From positions 1-64,000 of the forward strand of contig CAVSIB010000026.1 of the NCBI GenBank assembly GCA_963727835.1: a stretch of 64,000 nt of DNA. Direction: 5' to 3'. The stretch's first letter is position 1. Every line of letters starts with the position of its first letter. A program made the translations under genes and the position numbers. The stretch is from G026625185 sp963727835. GTDB taxonomy: Bacteria; Desulfobacterota; WTBG01; JAGOGO01. The notes below the pieces were generated by a model. The model saw nothing but the letters and a program-made list of their open reading frames with translations. It did no database searches and had not been told where the DNA came from. Positions 36,258 to 47,339 of this stretch are shown here, piece by piece.

Positions 36258-36905
36258 TTATCCAAAGACGATGATAGCCCGTTGTTTGTTGGTAAAAGGG
36301 AGGACAAACTCCTTAAGCTGTTTTAGGGATATGCCCCAGTGGGGAAGCTGGGGTTCGACTGCCTTTAACTCATTTAAAAAATTAGGCCCTTTCATGGCGA
36401 TAACGATTCCTTGTGGACTCCTGAGGGCTAACGCGAAAGGTAAAAACTTTTCTAGCGAGGAAAAAGCCCTCCCGATGCAGACATCATACCGATTATCTGA
36501 AAAATCATGGTGTTCTAATCGCTTCTGAAGGACAACAACGCCACGTAAGTTAAGCGATCTAACCAGATAACGTAAAAACAGGACCTTTTTTAAAGAAGAA
36601 TCCACCAAGGTAACAAAAAGATCAGGCCTGATGATTTTTAAAGGAAGGCCAGGAAATCCTCCGCCAGAGCCTAAATCGATTAAACTGCTCTTCAAGGGAA
36701 TAAACCTCTCCGGGATGAGGGAATCAATGAAGTGCTCAATAAAAACCTTTTTTCTTTCAGTTATCCGGGTAAGGTTTATTTTTTTATTCCACGCGATGAG
36801 TTCTTGATAATACGTTTCGAATTGTAGGCCAGCTTCTTCCGAGAGAGGAATGTTTAACTTTTTGGAGGCTTGGAAAAAAAAATCCAGAAGGGTATTTTTT
36901 GACAC
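36258..36905 (-). CDS. rsmG: 16S rRNA (guanine-527-N7)-methyltransferase
   Basis: RsmG/GidB methylates G527 of 16S rRNA using SAM. The 215-residue protein shows LIAWNKKINLTRI near the N-terminus, EHFIDSLIPERFI, the SAM loop LIDLGSGGGFPGLPLKI (residues about 72-88), LVDSSLKKVLFL and a conserved C-terminal GRAFSSLEKFLPFAL. It sits immediately before parS-parA-parB, the classical gidB-parAB order near bacterial origins. Confidence 0.95.
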   Translation of the reverse strand: MSKNTLLDFFFQASKKLNIPLSEEAGLQFETYYQELIAWNKKINLTRITERKKVFIEHFIDSLIPERFIPLKSSLIDLGSGGGFPGLPLKIIRPDLFVTLVDSSLKKVLFLRYLVRSLNLRGVVVLQKRLEHHDFSDNRYDVCIGRAFSSLEKFLPFALALRSPQGIVIAMKGPNFLNELKAVEPQLPHWGISLKQLKEFVLPFTNKQRAIIVFG

Positions 36906-36924
36906 AAAAGCTTAGATAAAAAGT

Positions 36925-37878
36925 TTATTGGTTAAATTTTATGTCAATATAAGCGTTAGTTCGGAGTTCTTGTAACCATTCTTGGAGTTTGCCTTCCATT
37001 TTTTGTTGGAAAAGGTAATTTGATATTGCCTCATGGGCTTCCTCAAATTTTTTCGTTTTTTCCTCAGAGCGCTCCAAGACTCGAATAATGCAGTATCCTT
37101 TGTCGGTACTAATAACCTTACTTATTTCGCCCGGTTTTAAGGTGAAAGCTTCCTGATCAAGAGTACTCATCAATTCCCCTTTTTTATACATACCAACATC
37201 ACACGAGGTGTTATTTTCAGGAAGATTCAATTTCTGGGCAACCTTTTGAAAATCTTCTCCGGATTTTATCTTCTTTAATGATTCCTCAGCGCTTTGTGAG
37301 GCCGCTTTTTTCTTTTCCGGGGTTGCCTGATCCGGAACAGGGAAGAATATCTGTTCAAGTTTTACTTGGGCAGGTTCGAAAAAATCATTAGGATGTTTTT
37401 GATAGTAGTCCTTAATTTCTTTTTCGCTTACACTTATCTGTGAGCGAATAGTTTGAGTAATAACTTGGTTGCGTCGAATTCCATCGCGGATTTCATTACG
37501 GTATTCCCCCCAGGTAATCCCCTGTTGCCGTAATGCATCTTTGAGTTGATCATCGGTTATTTTATTATTCTCTTTAAAGCCCTTTATCATCGCATCGATT
37601 TCTTTTTCGCCGACCTTTGTTGGCATATCTTTGGTTGCCTGATCAATGAGCTTTTGATCAATCAATTTTTCAAGCACCTCGCGATAACGGGAGGGATCAG
37701 CGTTGGAAAAATATACTTGGGCTACCCGGAGAAGTTCAGAAAGGGTAATGACCTCATTATTAACAACCGCAACGACTTCATCAACGACCTCTGCCCTAGC
37801 AGAGAAAGAAAGCATCATTAAAACAATACTTAAGAAAAAAATATAGCCACCAACTTGATAGTTTTTTAGATTAAACAT
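36925..37878 (-). CDS. SurA-like periplasmic chaperone / peptidyl-prolyl isomerase
   Basis: The 317-residue protein has a signal peptide (GYIFFLSIVLMMLSFSARA, residues 12-30, cleavage near ARA-EVV), a SurA N-terminal chaperone domain (VVDEVVAVVNNEVITLSEL), DQLKDALRQQGITWGEYRNE, one PpiC-type rotamase domain (FQKVAQKLNLPENNT ... KGELMSTLDQEAFTLKPGE, KGYCIIRVLE) and a C-terminal helix. It helps outer-membrane proteins fold. Classical SurA has two parvulin domains; this has one. It follows mfd on the same strand. Confidence 0.88.
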   Translation of the reverse strand: MFNLKNYQVGGYIFFLSIVLMMLSFSARAEVVDEVVAVVNNEVITLSELLRVAQVYFSNADPSRYREVLEKLIDQKLIDQATKDMPTKVGEKEIDAMIKGFKENNKITDDQLKDALRQQGITWGEYRNEIRDGIRRNQVITQTIRSQISVSEKEIKDYYQKHPNDFFEPAQVKLEQIFFPVPDQATPEKKKAASQSAEESLKKIKSGEDFQKVAQKLNLPENNTSCDVGMYKKGELMSTLDQEAFTLKPGEISKVISTDKGYCIIRVLERSEEKTKKFEEAHEAISNYLFQQKMEGKLQEWLQELRTNAYIDIKFNQ

Positions 37879-37982
37879 ATTGCAGCAAGAAAAAGTTTAA
37901 ATTTTTATTAAGTATTTGGTTTCGCTCTTATAAATTGACCGGCGTAGTACTTTTAAAGTTTAATTTAAATCATTTATTCGTT

Positions 37983-40900
37983 TTATTGCAAAACCTTTTT
38001 TACCTCGCCAATTATTTCCTGCCAAGTATTTTCCCTCGGAAAACTAATAATTAATCTATGGTCTGGCGTAAATTTAACTTTATTTTTGTACTGCTTAATC
38101 AAATACAGAACTTTTTCAAGAGAATTTTCTGCCTCAGGATGAAAACTGAGAATAATCTCTTTATCATTAAAATCGAGATTTGTAACCAAGTATTTTCGTA
38201 ACGCTGGTTTCATATTAGAGATAATTAATAAATTATTAACCACCTCTGGCAAAGGCCCGTAGCGATCGCGCAGTTCAATTTCTAAATTTTTTATTTGATC
38301 ATCCTCCAAACCCAAGGCCAGATTTTTATAAATTTTTAACCTTTGATGAATATCCGGCACATAGTCTTCTGGAAGATAAGCCGATGCTTTTAAGCGAATC
38401 TCCGGATCAACATCAGGAGAAATTTTTTCTCCTTTGATCTCCTTAACTGCTGTTTCAATAAGCTGATAATAAAGCTCGATTCCCACTTGCGCCATATGGC
38501 CGGATTGAGAGAGGCCCAGAATGTTTCCCCCGCCCCTAAGCTCCAAATCTAAGCTCGCCAGACGATAACCTGATCCCAGTTCGCTAAATTTTGCGATTAG
38601 TTCAAGCCGTTTTTTTGCCTTGCCGGTTAAATACCGTTCCTTGGGAATCAAAAAGTATGCATAAGCTTGGTGACTTGAACGGCCAACCCTTCCTCGGAGC
38701 TGATAAAGTTGGGCCACCCCTAACCTGTCTGCCCGGTTGATGATAATAGTATTGGCGTTGGGGAAATCCATTCCGGATTCAATAATTGTCGTACAAAGGA
38801 GCAGGTTTACCTCTTTTTGGTGGAAAGCCCACATCACTTTTTCTAATTCCTTCTCTTCCATCTGGCCATGAGCAAAAGCCAGAGTGGCCTCAGGGACAAG
38901 TTCTTTTAAATAACTGGCAACCGTTTCAATATTTTCTACCCGGTTATGGATAAAAAACACCTGACCATTTCGCATAAATTCTCTTATAATTGCTTCGCGA
39001 ATTATATTTCCGTCAAAATGAGCAATAAAAGTCCTTACCGCCAGCCTGTCTTCGGGAGGGGAATTGATGATACTTAAGTCCCTGATTCCCAAAAGAGAAA
39101 GTTGCAGAGTGCGGGGAATCGGGGTTGCAGTAAGTGCTAAAACATCAACCAGCGCCCTTAGTTTTTTAAATTTCTCCTTGTGCCTCACCCCAAACCGATG
39201 TTCCTCATCAATGATGACCAGGCCTAAATCTTTAAAACCAATATCTTTCTGAATGAGGCGATGTGTCCCCACGACGATATCAAGGGTGCCTTCTTTGAGC
39301 TGGTCAATGACCTCCTTCTGCTCCCGGGGGGGTTGAAAACGGCTGAGCATGGCAACGTTAACGGGAAAATCCCGGAACCGATGAGCAAAGGTCTGATAAT
39401 GCTGATAAGCCAAAATAGTGGTAGGCACCAATACGGCTACCTGCTTATTATCCAGCACTGCCTTAAAAGAAGCCCTGAGGGCTATCTCAGTTTTTCCATA
39501 GCCTACGTCTCCGCAGATTAACCGATCCATAGGACGCTGGCCTTCCATATCTTCTATCACATCTTCAATGGCATTTGCCTGATCACGGGTCTCTTCATAC
39601 TCAAACCGGGTCTCAAACTCCTGATAAAGCTGATCTCGGGGAGCAAAGGAGTATCCTTCTAATGCCTGGCGGGTAGCATAGACCTTGAGAAGTTCTTTGG
39701 CATGAGCCATGATCGCTTTCTTTACCTTGTTCTTTGGTATTTAGCCAGGCTGTTCCTCCCAGTTTGTTAAGCACCGGAGTAGCGTTCTTCCTCCCCGCCC
39801 CGAAATTTTTGGACTAAGTTAAGTCGAAAAGCCGGAACGTAAAGCCGATCCTGGTCCCGGTATTCGATAAGGAGAAAGTCATTTCTGTTTCCACCCACCT
39901 CCAGGGGATGAAGTCCTTTGTACTGGCCAATCCCATAATCAACATGCACAACAAAATCTTCAACGTGAAGGTCATCAAGACTGGAGATAGGATCGCCTTC
40001 AATCGGTTCAATCTTTTTCCCATGAGAAAATTTTTCTCCGAATACCTCGCCTTCAGTCAGCACAACAACCCGGTCAACATTCGAGCAAAATCCTCTTTGG
40101 ATTTGGCCCAAGGTGAGAATCAATTCTCCTTTTCCTGAGTTACCATTCGGCAAGAAGGAAAAATCCTCGCACATAGTTATTGGCAGTCCATAGCCATCAA
40201 GGAGGTCTTGGAGTCGTTTCATTTGAATAGCGGAATACATGACCAGGACAATTAAAAAATAATCATTAAGCCAATCTTTTATTTTTTGGGCCAGCTTTGC
40301 TAACGGGCGGCCCCGGCTTTTTGTTTCCATGATCTCTCGGAAAAGTCCTTGATTGTCGGACGTGGAGAAGGTAAGAGAGTTTTCTTCCGGACGAAAGATT
40401 TCGAGCGAATCGATTGATACTTTTGTAAACGGGGCTAAGGTTTTGTTTGTTTGCTCAGGAGTGAGGTAGAGTTTTGTGCCTAAACTCGAAATTTTTTCTT
40501 CCTCCTGGGCAGAGATAAGGCTCTGGGTGATCTTCTCCGCATAATCAGCCATTCTTTGCTCCCAATCGGAGACCCCATAAAACCACACGATGGCATCATC
40601 AGGAAAATACTGAATGAGGGTTCCCAGGGATTCATAAAACAACTCTAGGAGAAAAGAGATTCCCTGGAAGTGACCTTCTCCTTTTATTTTTTCTTTCATT
40701 ATTTTTCGAAGACGAGGCGGGATGCTGTCTTGCTGATGAAGACGCTCGATCTGTTCTAATGCCCGGGTTTTGGATAATTCATCAAGAATAATTTCTGAAA
40801 CCGGGAGAATATAAACCTCTTCCTGGTTAGAGATTGATCGTTGGGTTATTGGGTTAAACTGGCGGATAGAATCAACCGTATCTCCGAAAAACTCTAAACG

Positions 40901-41499
40901 AATTGGATAGGCACATAACGGAGGAAAGATATCTACTATTCCTCCGCGGACACTAAATTCTCCCCGTTCTTCCACCAGGGGCACATTGCGGTATCCGCCA
41001 ACGACTAACCGCTCCAATAAGAATTCACGATTAATCGGATCATGACAATTTATCACGATAATGGATTTTTTTAGGTCTTGCGGGGGAATGCAGTGCTGCA
41101 TGAGGGCTGGAAGTGGGGCAACCACAATCGGAAAAGCTTCCTGGTGCTGCAAATGAAAAAGGCTTTCAATCCGGGCAATCACCTTTTCCGGGTGAGGATC
41201 AGCGGTATCGTAAGGAAGCGTTTCCCCGCTGGGGAAAAAAAGAACAGGCCGATATCGAGCTTCATCTTTACCTAAATAAAACCGTAGTTCGCGACATGTT
41301 TCTTCTGCCAGAATCGTTGTCAGGGGTAACAACCAAAAAACTTCGCGCGATGTCTAAGGCCAGGGTGCTTAAAAGAAAGGGGAAAAAAGAGCCTTTTACC
41401 CCTGAGAGATTGATCTGCTTTTGTCCCTGCAAGAGAAAGGTTTTTAGGTTCTCCAAAAGAATTTTTTAGTTCATTAGGACGGTGAGATCGAGCTTGCAT
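37983..41499 (-). CDS. mfd: Transcription-repair coupling factor Mfd, frame-disrupted
   Basis: Mfd removes RNA polymerase stalled at DNA damage and recruits UvrA. The two large intact blocks are 39767-41332 (UvrB-like module, VVAPLPALMQHCIP, GEFSVRGGIVDIFP, and the RNA-polymerase-interacting region HVDYGIGQYKGL) and 37983-39710 (helicase, MDRLICGDVGYGKTEIALRA, VVGTHRLIQKDIGF, IIDEEHRFGV, LALTATPIPRTL, RGRVGRSSHQAYAY and the TRCF C-terminal domain). Between them VLNKLGGTAWLNTK is in another frame, and the N-terminal LSGVKGSFFPFLLS is in a third. Three or four indels would restore ~1170 residues. As given it would not yield a full Mfd. Confidence 0.9.
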
Positions 41500-41500
41500 T

Positions 41501-42263
41501 TTAAATAAACTTCTTAAGCCACTCCCGCGCTGCGTTCATGGCCGCTTCATTTAATCGAAGGCGGTGACCCCCACTTTTGATAATGATAAGCTCCTTGGGA
41601 TCAAGCGCTTTTTCATAAAGCCGATAAGCATGTTCAACCGGAACAACATCGTCCTGGTCGCCATGGATGATAAGCTTGGGTTTTAACATAAGGGTGCCTA
41701 CCCAATTTTCTGGCCTGAGCAGGTGAAAGCTTTCTATCCAGGCTGATTGGTCAAAAGGAAAACCTGGGGTTTTAATAATCCCAATTTGCCGGCAGTGATT
41801 TAAGTATTGGTCAATTCCTCGTTCTTTTAAAATAGAATCAAAATCAGCCGGACAGCCACAGAGGATTAATCCCGCAATTTTCTTACTATCTTGAGCACAG
41901 GCATAAACTGCCACCGCAGCACCAGCACTAAAACCAAAGAGCACAACCGGAGAAGAGCCAGTATCGAGCGAAACAACATAGTCTTTAACTCCTTTTAAAT
42001 CCTCGGCCCATCCCCGAAGGTCGAAATCCCCGGTGCTTTCACCGGCGCCCCGAAAATTAAATGTCACCGCCTGCAATCCTTCTTCACCTAAAACCTGCGC
42101 CAGTTGGGCGTAGCCGGGATCTTCCGGGTCTTTTTTCCCGCCGGGTATTCCATGACAAAGAATAACTATCCCACTGGTTTTTTTTATGTTTATGCGAAGG
42201 ATAAAAAATTTTTCCTCTAATACGATTTTTTTTAATCAGAAGGTCAAAATCATTTGATCGCAT
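41501..42263 (-). CDS. Alpha/beta hydrolase, frameshift in an A8 run
   Basis: From the ATG at 42263 the first frame reads SNDFDLLIKK. Removing one A from the A8 run near 42225 leads into SGIVILCHGIPGGKKDPED (oxyanion HG), TFNFRGAGESTGDFDLRGW, VLFGFSAGAAVAVYA (nucleophile elbow GFSAG), LIIHGDQDDVVPVEHAYRL (acid) and SGGHRL (catalytic histidine). The serine-aspartate-histidine triad is complete in a ~250-residue protein. The substrate is unknown; such stand-alone hydrolases include esterases and peptidases. It is just upstream of mfd, two bases apart. Confidence 0.8.
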
Positions 42264-42478
42264 AAATAATCCGAAATATTAATTGGTCAAAAAAATCTCT
42301 GTATTAAATAATCTATTTGACGAAGATAGTAAAGTAATATGGATTTTTTCTCAAGGAAGTTTAAAGGCAAAAAAGGTAATAATTTGTTTGAAAAAATCTG
42401 ATGATTTTAATATATTACTCCGGCAATTAAAAAATAATAATATTATTTAAATAAGATAAGGGGTAAGGGCAAAAAGTA

Positions 42479-43210
42479 GTGAGATACGCCATTCTTTCTG
42501 ACATCCATGGAAACCTCGAAGCCTTTGAAGCAGTATTAAAGGACCTAACCGGAAAGGATATTCAAAAACTAATCTTCTTGGGCGACATTGTTGGCTATGG
42601 GCCAAACCCAGAAGAATGCATTACCCTCCTGCGGGAAAAATTCGACGTCATGATCGCGGGAAATCATGACTGGGCAGTAACAGGAAAAACAGAGATCAAT
42701 ACTTTTAATTCAGTTGCCCGGCACGCGATTGAGTGGACCATTGCTCACCTAAGCCCTGATGACAAAAAATTTTTAACCGAGTTACCCCTTCAAAAAGAAG
42801 AAGAAGGTTTAACGTTTGTTCATGCCTCGCCCCTGAATCCTCAGGATTGGGTTTATGTTTTTTCAGGGCATGAAGCTCTGCGGAACCTTCGAGCCGTGAA
42901 GAATGACTTATGTTTTGTTGGTCATTCTCATATCCCGTCAGTATTCGTGCTCAACGAATTTGGTGAACTCTTTTTTTCTAAAAACTTTACCGAAATCATC
43001 CTGGAAGGGACAATCCGTTTTCTAATCAACGTGGGCAGCGTGGGCCAGCCCCGGGACGGTTCTTCCCTGGCTTCTTATGGAATCCTTGATATGAAAAAGC
43101 GGGTTTTTTATCTTCGGCGGGTACGGTATGCTTTCGAAACTACCCAGAAAAAAATTTTATCAGCCGGGCTTCCTTCCATCCTGGCTGAACGTCTGGCTCG
43201 GGGTTGGTAA
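42479..43210 (+). CDS. Metallophosphoesterase (YfcE/MJ0936-like)
   Basis: The 243-residue enzyme starts at GTG 42479 and carries the five metallophosphoesterase blocks: YAILSDIHGNLEAFEAVL (DxH), FLGDIVGYGPNPEECI (GD), VMIAGNHDWAVTG (GNHD), FVHASPLNP and CFVGHSHIPSVFV (GHxH), then INVGSVGQPRDG. The family hydrolyses phosphodiesters or cyclic nucleotides with two metals; the physiological target is not known. Its stop lies one base from the truA stop, so the genes converge. Confidence 0.92.
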   Translation: MRYAILSDIHGNLEAFEAVLKDLTGKDIQKLIFLGDIVGYGPNPEECITLLREKFDVMIAGNHDWAVTGKTEINTFNSVARHAIEWTIAHLSPDDKKFLTELPLQKEEEGLTFVHASPLNPQDWVYVFSGHEALRNLRAVKNDLCFVGHSHIPSVFVLNEFGELFFSKNFTEIILEGTIRFLINVGSVGQPRDGSSLASYGILDMKKRVFYLRRVRYAFETTQKKILSAGLPSILAERLARGW

Positions 43211-43211
43211 A

Positions 43212-43946
43212 TTAATAGCAGACTTCTTTTAAAAACAGACCCTGAGCAGGAGCGGTTTTCCCTGCTTTGGTGCGGTTCCGCGCTTCAACAATCTCCACAA
43301 ACTCTTGGTGCGACATTTTGCTTTTCCCCACCTCAACTAATGTTCCAATAATATTGCGGACCATATGGCGCAAGAAAGCATTTGCTTGAATAAAAAAAAT
43401 CACTTCCGGTCCTTCATGCCGAAACGCTACCTCCCTCACCTCCCTTTCGGGAGAAACCTTCTCATGGTCAGCACCTTGGAAGGAGGAAAAATCGTGCCAA
43501 CCGATTAAGTAAAGCGCGGCCTTGTGCATCACCTCAACATCTAAGGGCGTCTGTACCCACCACGAATAGCTGCGGTAGAAGACCGAAGGTTGCGATGCAT
43601 TCCAAATCCGGTATTCATAGATCCTGCTCTTGGCGCTAAACCGGGCATGAAAGTTTTCTGGTACCTCTTCGATGCTCTTGATCAAGATATCGGCAGGAAG
43701 AAGGCTGTTAGCACCTTTAAGCAAAGCATTCGTATCAAGCGCGGACTCAGTCTTAAAGTTGGCTACCTGCCCTAAAGCGTGGACTCCGCTATCAGTGCGG
43801 CCTGAGCCATTCAACCGAATTTTTTGGTTAAGGATTTGGCTTAGGGCTTTTTCCAAAACATCCTGAATGGTGAGGCCATTCTTCTGGCTTTGCCATCCCT
43901 GATAATGGGTGCCATCATATTCGATAACCAGTTTTAAGTTGCGCAT
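43212..43946 (-). CDS. truA: tRNA pseudouridine(38-40) synthase
   Basis: TruA isomerises U38-U40 in tRNA anticodon arms. The 244-residue protein has LVIEYDGTHYQGWQSQ, the catalytic Asp in RLNGSGRTDSGVHALGQ, HARFSAKSRIYEYRIW, FLRHMVRNIIGTLVEVGK and ends with a typical PAQGLFLKEVCY. Frame intact. Confidence 0.96.
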   Translation of the reverse strand: MRNLKLVIEYDGTHYQGWQSQKNGLTIQDVLEKALSQILNQKIRLNGSGRTDSGVHALGQVANFKTESALDTNALLKGANSLLPADILIKSIEEVPENFHARFSAKSRIYEYRIWNASQPSVFYRSYSWWVQTPLDVEVMHKAALYLIGWHDFSSFQGADHEKVSPEREVREVAFRHEGPEVIFFIQANAFLRHMVRNIIGTLVEVGKSKMSHQEFVEIVEARNRTKAGKTAPAQGLFLKEVCY

Positions 43947-43973
43947 TGATTCATCTAATAAGTGAGGTGTCCT

Positions 43974-45093
43974 TTACAAAAGCCTTCTTGGAAAAACTTT
44001 GGATTTTATAGCACAAGAAGAAAGAAAGGGCAAGGTTTCAACATGGATTGCTTTTTTTATAAACTCCTTATTAATCCTTGGTAGACCTGCACAGTGAAGG
44101 TCGCGCTCTTTTTTTTCAGAGTAGTTTTGGCGGGCGAGGCTTTTACTCTCCTCTCCCATCTTTTTTCGCAAGGAAGGATTACGCGCGAGCTCTATCGCTC
44201 GCTGTGTTAATGCGTGCTGATCCTCAACCGAGAAAATAAAACCATTTATATTTTCTTGGACCAAAGCCAGATTCCCTTCCGCGCTGCTTGCCAGTATCGG
44301 GAGGCCCTCAGCCATAGCCTCAAGGATGGCTCCGGACATGCCCTCATGAAACGAGGTGTTCACCAATACATCAGCGGCCCGCATTAATTCCCGCACTTCA
44401 AGCGGCGAGAGCCCGCCGAGGGAGCGGAAACAGCTTAGGTTTTCGCTTAATGCAAAGACTCGATCAGCCTCTTCCTTATCCATGACTGGGCCAAGATGAA
44501 GAAGGACAACTTCTGGCACCTGCTTTTTCACTTCGTAAAAAACCTTGATTGCCAAAGGAATATTTTTTACTGGTCGAATCCCGCCTGCCATTAAAAAAAC
44601 TATTTTCCCTTGCCCTATTCCGATACTTTGTTCGAACCGTGCTCCGGTCTTCGCGACTCTTCGAGGGGAGATATTCCTTGCGGGATGATATGAATTTTAT
44701 TTTTAAGCATCGGAAGAGAGGCAGAGAGCGAAATGGCGGCTGCTTCATGAAATACAATTAATGCATCGGCGTTTTCCAGGTTTTCTTTGATACGCACGGG
44801 AGGATCATTTATTCCACACCAGGGGGTATAGTCAGTGCCGGTCAGCGTGATCACCCAAGGAGCTCGAAGCCGGTTTTCAGATGCTTCATCCATTGGGATG
44901 TCCGTTCGGCATTAAAGCTATGGATAATTTGGGGTGAAAACTGCATCACCTGCTCAGGCTTGTCTTTATTGGAATTAAAAAGAGCAACTTCATAGCCTCG
45001 TTTGACCAAACCCTTCTGCAGGCGGTCAGCTAAAACGCTGTTTCCGCAATAATCCGGAAAAGTAAATGGACTTACGAGAGCAAGCTTAATCAT
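43974..45093 (-). CDS. GT4-like glycosyltransferase, frame-disrupted
   Basis: Three frames in order give one ~370-residue glycosyltransferase: LALVSPFTFPDYCGNSVLAD with IIHSFNAERTSQW (N-terminal Rossmann domain), WVITLTGTDYTPWCGIN and NADALIVFHEAAAISLSA with IIPQGISPLEES (inter-domain), then MAGGIRPVKNIPLAIKVF, LGGLSPLEVRELMRAADVLVN and SFHEGMSGAILEAMAEGLPI (nucleotide-sugar site with the EX7E-type SFHEGMSGAILE). Breaks are near 44870 and 44605. GT-B enzymes move sugars from nucleotide-sugars onto lipid or glycan acceptors. It is followed by a YdjC/ChbG deacetylase and another glycosyltransferase, suggesting one envelope-glycan locus. Confidence 0.75.
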
Positions 45094-45097
45094 AGAG

Positions 45098-45928
45098 CTA
45101 TAGGTCGTGATACGAGATGAGGTTAATATTCTTATGCCTTATGGCTTTGAGCACTTCCGGATGGGTGAGGGCCACAAGCTCCTTTTCATGCTGTGACCAT
45201 GCAGTTTGTGGTAATGGCATGGCGCGGTATCCTGGGTGACACATTAATTCGGTAATACCCGGAGGAAGGTTACGAAAAAATTTTCGGAGCGATTCAATGT
45301 CAGCAACCCGAGGTAACTGAATCCCGGCAAAATGCTCCGGAAAAAGAAGATCAAAAGATTTAAACACAAGATATGCCCGCTTGGCAAGTAAGCCGAAAAA
45401 ATATTTCTTGAAGGCTTTGGGCTGAAAATAATGCTTGGGGTTTTGGAATTTCTCCAGCGGCAACCGGATTTTTTTTATGTTAAAATCCCGCGCCAGACGC
45501 GCCACTACTCCCGCGATCTGGGGAAAGATATGAAGGTGGTTATTTCCGTCAAGGTGATCAGGGGAAATGCCTAATTTTCGCAAACGAGAAATCTGAGCGG
45601 CAAACTCCTCTTCAACTTCCTTGAGGTTATACTGATGAAGCAAGGCTCGGCGCCAGGCATTTTTCTTTTTAAAAAATTGATTGCTTTCATCGACCAGGGA
45701 TGTAGTTCGCCTGGTTATGGGCGCGCCTTTGGTGAGGTTAAGGTGAATGCCGATTCGGGTGCCAAATACGGTCTTAAGCTTTGCCACGCTCTCTGCGTTA
45801 AAAGGTAAATTAGCAATCACTGAGACACTGGTAGCAATGCCTTTTCCCCCGGCCTCTAAAATGCCTCGGTTTCGCTCCTCATCCGAATTAAAATCATCAG
45901 CATTGACGATTAGGTTTCGGGTGACCAT
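45098..45928 (-). CDS. YdjC/ChbG-family carbohydrate deacetylase
   Basis: The 276-residue protein opens NLIVNADDFNSDEERNRGIL, with the family metal-site aspartates, and has GIHLNLTKGAPIT, ISPDHLDGNNHLHIFPQIA (metal histidines) and ITELMCHPGYRAMP (catalytic/metal histidine). ChbG deacetylates chitobiose; related members act on other N-acetylated glycans or hopanoid-linked sugars. Flanked by glycosyltransferases, this one probably trims an envelope or lipid glycan rather than degrading chitin. Confidence 0.88.
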   Translation of the reverse strand: MVTRNLIVNADDFNSDEERNRGILEAGGKGIATSVSVIANLPFNAESVAKLKTVFGTRIGIHLNLTKGAPITRRTTSLVDESNQFFKKKNAWRRALLHQYNLKEVEEEFAAQISRLRKLGISPDHLDGNNHLHIFPQIAGVVARLARDFNIKKIRLPLEKFQNPKHYFQPKAFKKYFFGLLAKRAYLVFKSFDLLFPEHFAGIQLPRVADIESLRKFFRNLPPGITELMCHPGYRAMPLPQTAWSQHEKELVALTHPEVLKAIRHKNINLISYHDL

Positions 45929-45931
45929 TAT

Positions 45932-46867
45932 TTAACGCTTACTTCCTTCCAGGCCAAATTGAAAAAAAGGAATATACTTTTGCGCTTGCGTGTCCCAGGT
46001 CCACTTTTCTTCAATGGTTTTTCTCGCCTGCCTTCCCATTTCAATCCGCACATCTTCTCTGTCTCGAAGCCTTGTCACTGCCTCGCGAATCGCTGGTATC
46101 GTGCGCTCAATCAGAATCCCGTTTACACCATCCGAAATTAATTCTGGAGCAACTCCCACGCGCGTTGAAATAACCGGCACCGCGCAGGCTGAAGCTTCTA
46201 AAATCGGATGGGGGCCACCTTCGGTGCGGCTGGCACAGATATAGGTATCAAGCCCCTGATAAAAATGCACCATTTCTTCATGGGTTCGCCAGAAGGTTTC
46301 CCGGTCAGCCATTTTGAATGTGACCCCTGAGAGGGCCTTCAGTGCCGGGAGGATAAAGTCTTCAATTCCCCGTTTTCCCGGATGGTTTGTTCGTGAGCCA
46401 GACCATCCGAGGATAAGTTTCCCCGGAGGAGAAGAAACTGTTCCTCCTGGCCGCGGATGAAACAACTGGTGGTCAACCCCATGAGGGGTGTGGAATAAAG
46501 CTGGGTGGAGGTTTTTAAAAATATCAAATAGCATGAGTGAAGGCACATTGAGGGCTTTGAATTGCTGTAAAAATTCTATGGTCTCTGAAGAAGGGGGAAG
46601 TCCCTGGCCCCCATCCCATTTAAAGTGACAGCGGATTCCGGTAATCGTATTTTTGGGGAGCTTACGCTTAAGTCCTGCCTGCTTCACTTGAGGGAAGTCG
46701 GTAAGGTAAAGAAGGTCAAAATTCCCTTCCCTGATTTTTTCTTCAGCATTTTGATTAAAGGCTTTTTCAAACTCAAAGAGGTGGTTTAGGCGCTGAATAA
46801 CATTATCCGCCGCGCGCTCCAAAGCCCAGCCTGGAACATCAGGGATTATGAGAATTTTTGGTTTCAT
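45932..46867 (-). CDS. GT4 family glycosyltransferase
   Basis: The 311-residue intact protein starts KPKILIIPDVPGWALERAA and reads as a GT-B glycosyltransferase: FDLLYLTDFPQVKQAG, FHTPHGVDHQLFHPRPGG, KLILGWSGSRTNHPGKRGIE and YICASRTEGGPHPILEASAC (EX7E) with ISTRVGVAPELISDGVNGIL. It would transfer a sugar to an unknown acceptor. It starts the minus-strand cluster that continues into the deacetylase 3 bp away. Confidence 0.88.
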   Translation of the reverse strand: MKPKILIIPDVPGWALERAADNVIQRLNHLFEFEKAFNQNAEEKIREGNFDLLYLTDFPQVKQAGLKRKLPKNTITGIRCHFKWDGGQGLPPSSETIEFLQQFKALNVPSLMLFDIFKNLHPALFHTPHGVDHQLFHPRPGGTVSSPPGKLILGWSGSRTNHPGKRGIEDFILPALKALSGVTFKMADRETFWRTHEEMVHFYQGLDTYICASRTEGGPHPILEASACAVPVISTRVGVAPELISDGVNGILIERTIPAIREAVTRLRDREDVRIEMGRQARKTIEEKWTWDTQAQKYIPFFQFGLEGSKR

Positions 46868-47339
46868 AAAAGCATGCTCATTTAAAAAGATTTGGAGATC
46901 GTTTTAAGCCTATTGTAACCTAAATTTAGCAATGTTCAACCCTGTCTCGAGGGCACGTTGAAGCGGTCATTTTGGACGGAATCCAGAGAAGCGTTAGCAA
47001 AGTTCCCTTTTCCCGGATCCTCGCCTTTGACGGAAGATTATGCTTCACAAAGCTTCAGGAAGTCCCCAAGTTTTTTAATTGTTAGGTCCAAATCATTTTG
47101 ATAGCATTACAAAAAAAGCTAATAATTTGGTGAAATTGTTTTTGCTTTTTAACTCCCCGGAGCTTGTTTGCTGCCGGGTTCTCTTTATATCATTCCCGCG
47201 AAAAATGGAATCCGAGGGGCTGAATGCCCCCGAATCACGTTCGAGGCAGGCTCATTAATGACCGGAATTAGTTATTGACCATGAATCGTGTACTGTCTCA
47301 TAGCGGGATAGACACTATTAGGCAGGTAGTTTTATTGAG
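46868..47339. other. Gap with degenerate repeat remnants
   Basis: No gene is recognisable. Two short blocks recall the MITE core: a GACGGAATCCAG at about 46977 and TCATTCCCGCGAAAAATGGAATCC at about 47192 (shown only in part). They suggest an old, decayed copy of the repeat family. On the minus strand a short tail IKKLGDFLKLCEA ending near 47040 resembles the end of a lost gene. Confidence 0.35.

Noticed and set aside
36249..36262. TTATCCAAA near the end of rsmG as a DnaA box
   Set aside because: Only about 7 of 9 matches to TTATCCACA, single copy, inside a coding region.
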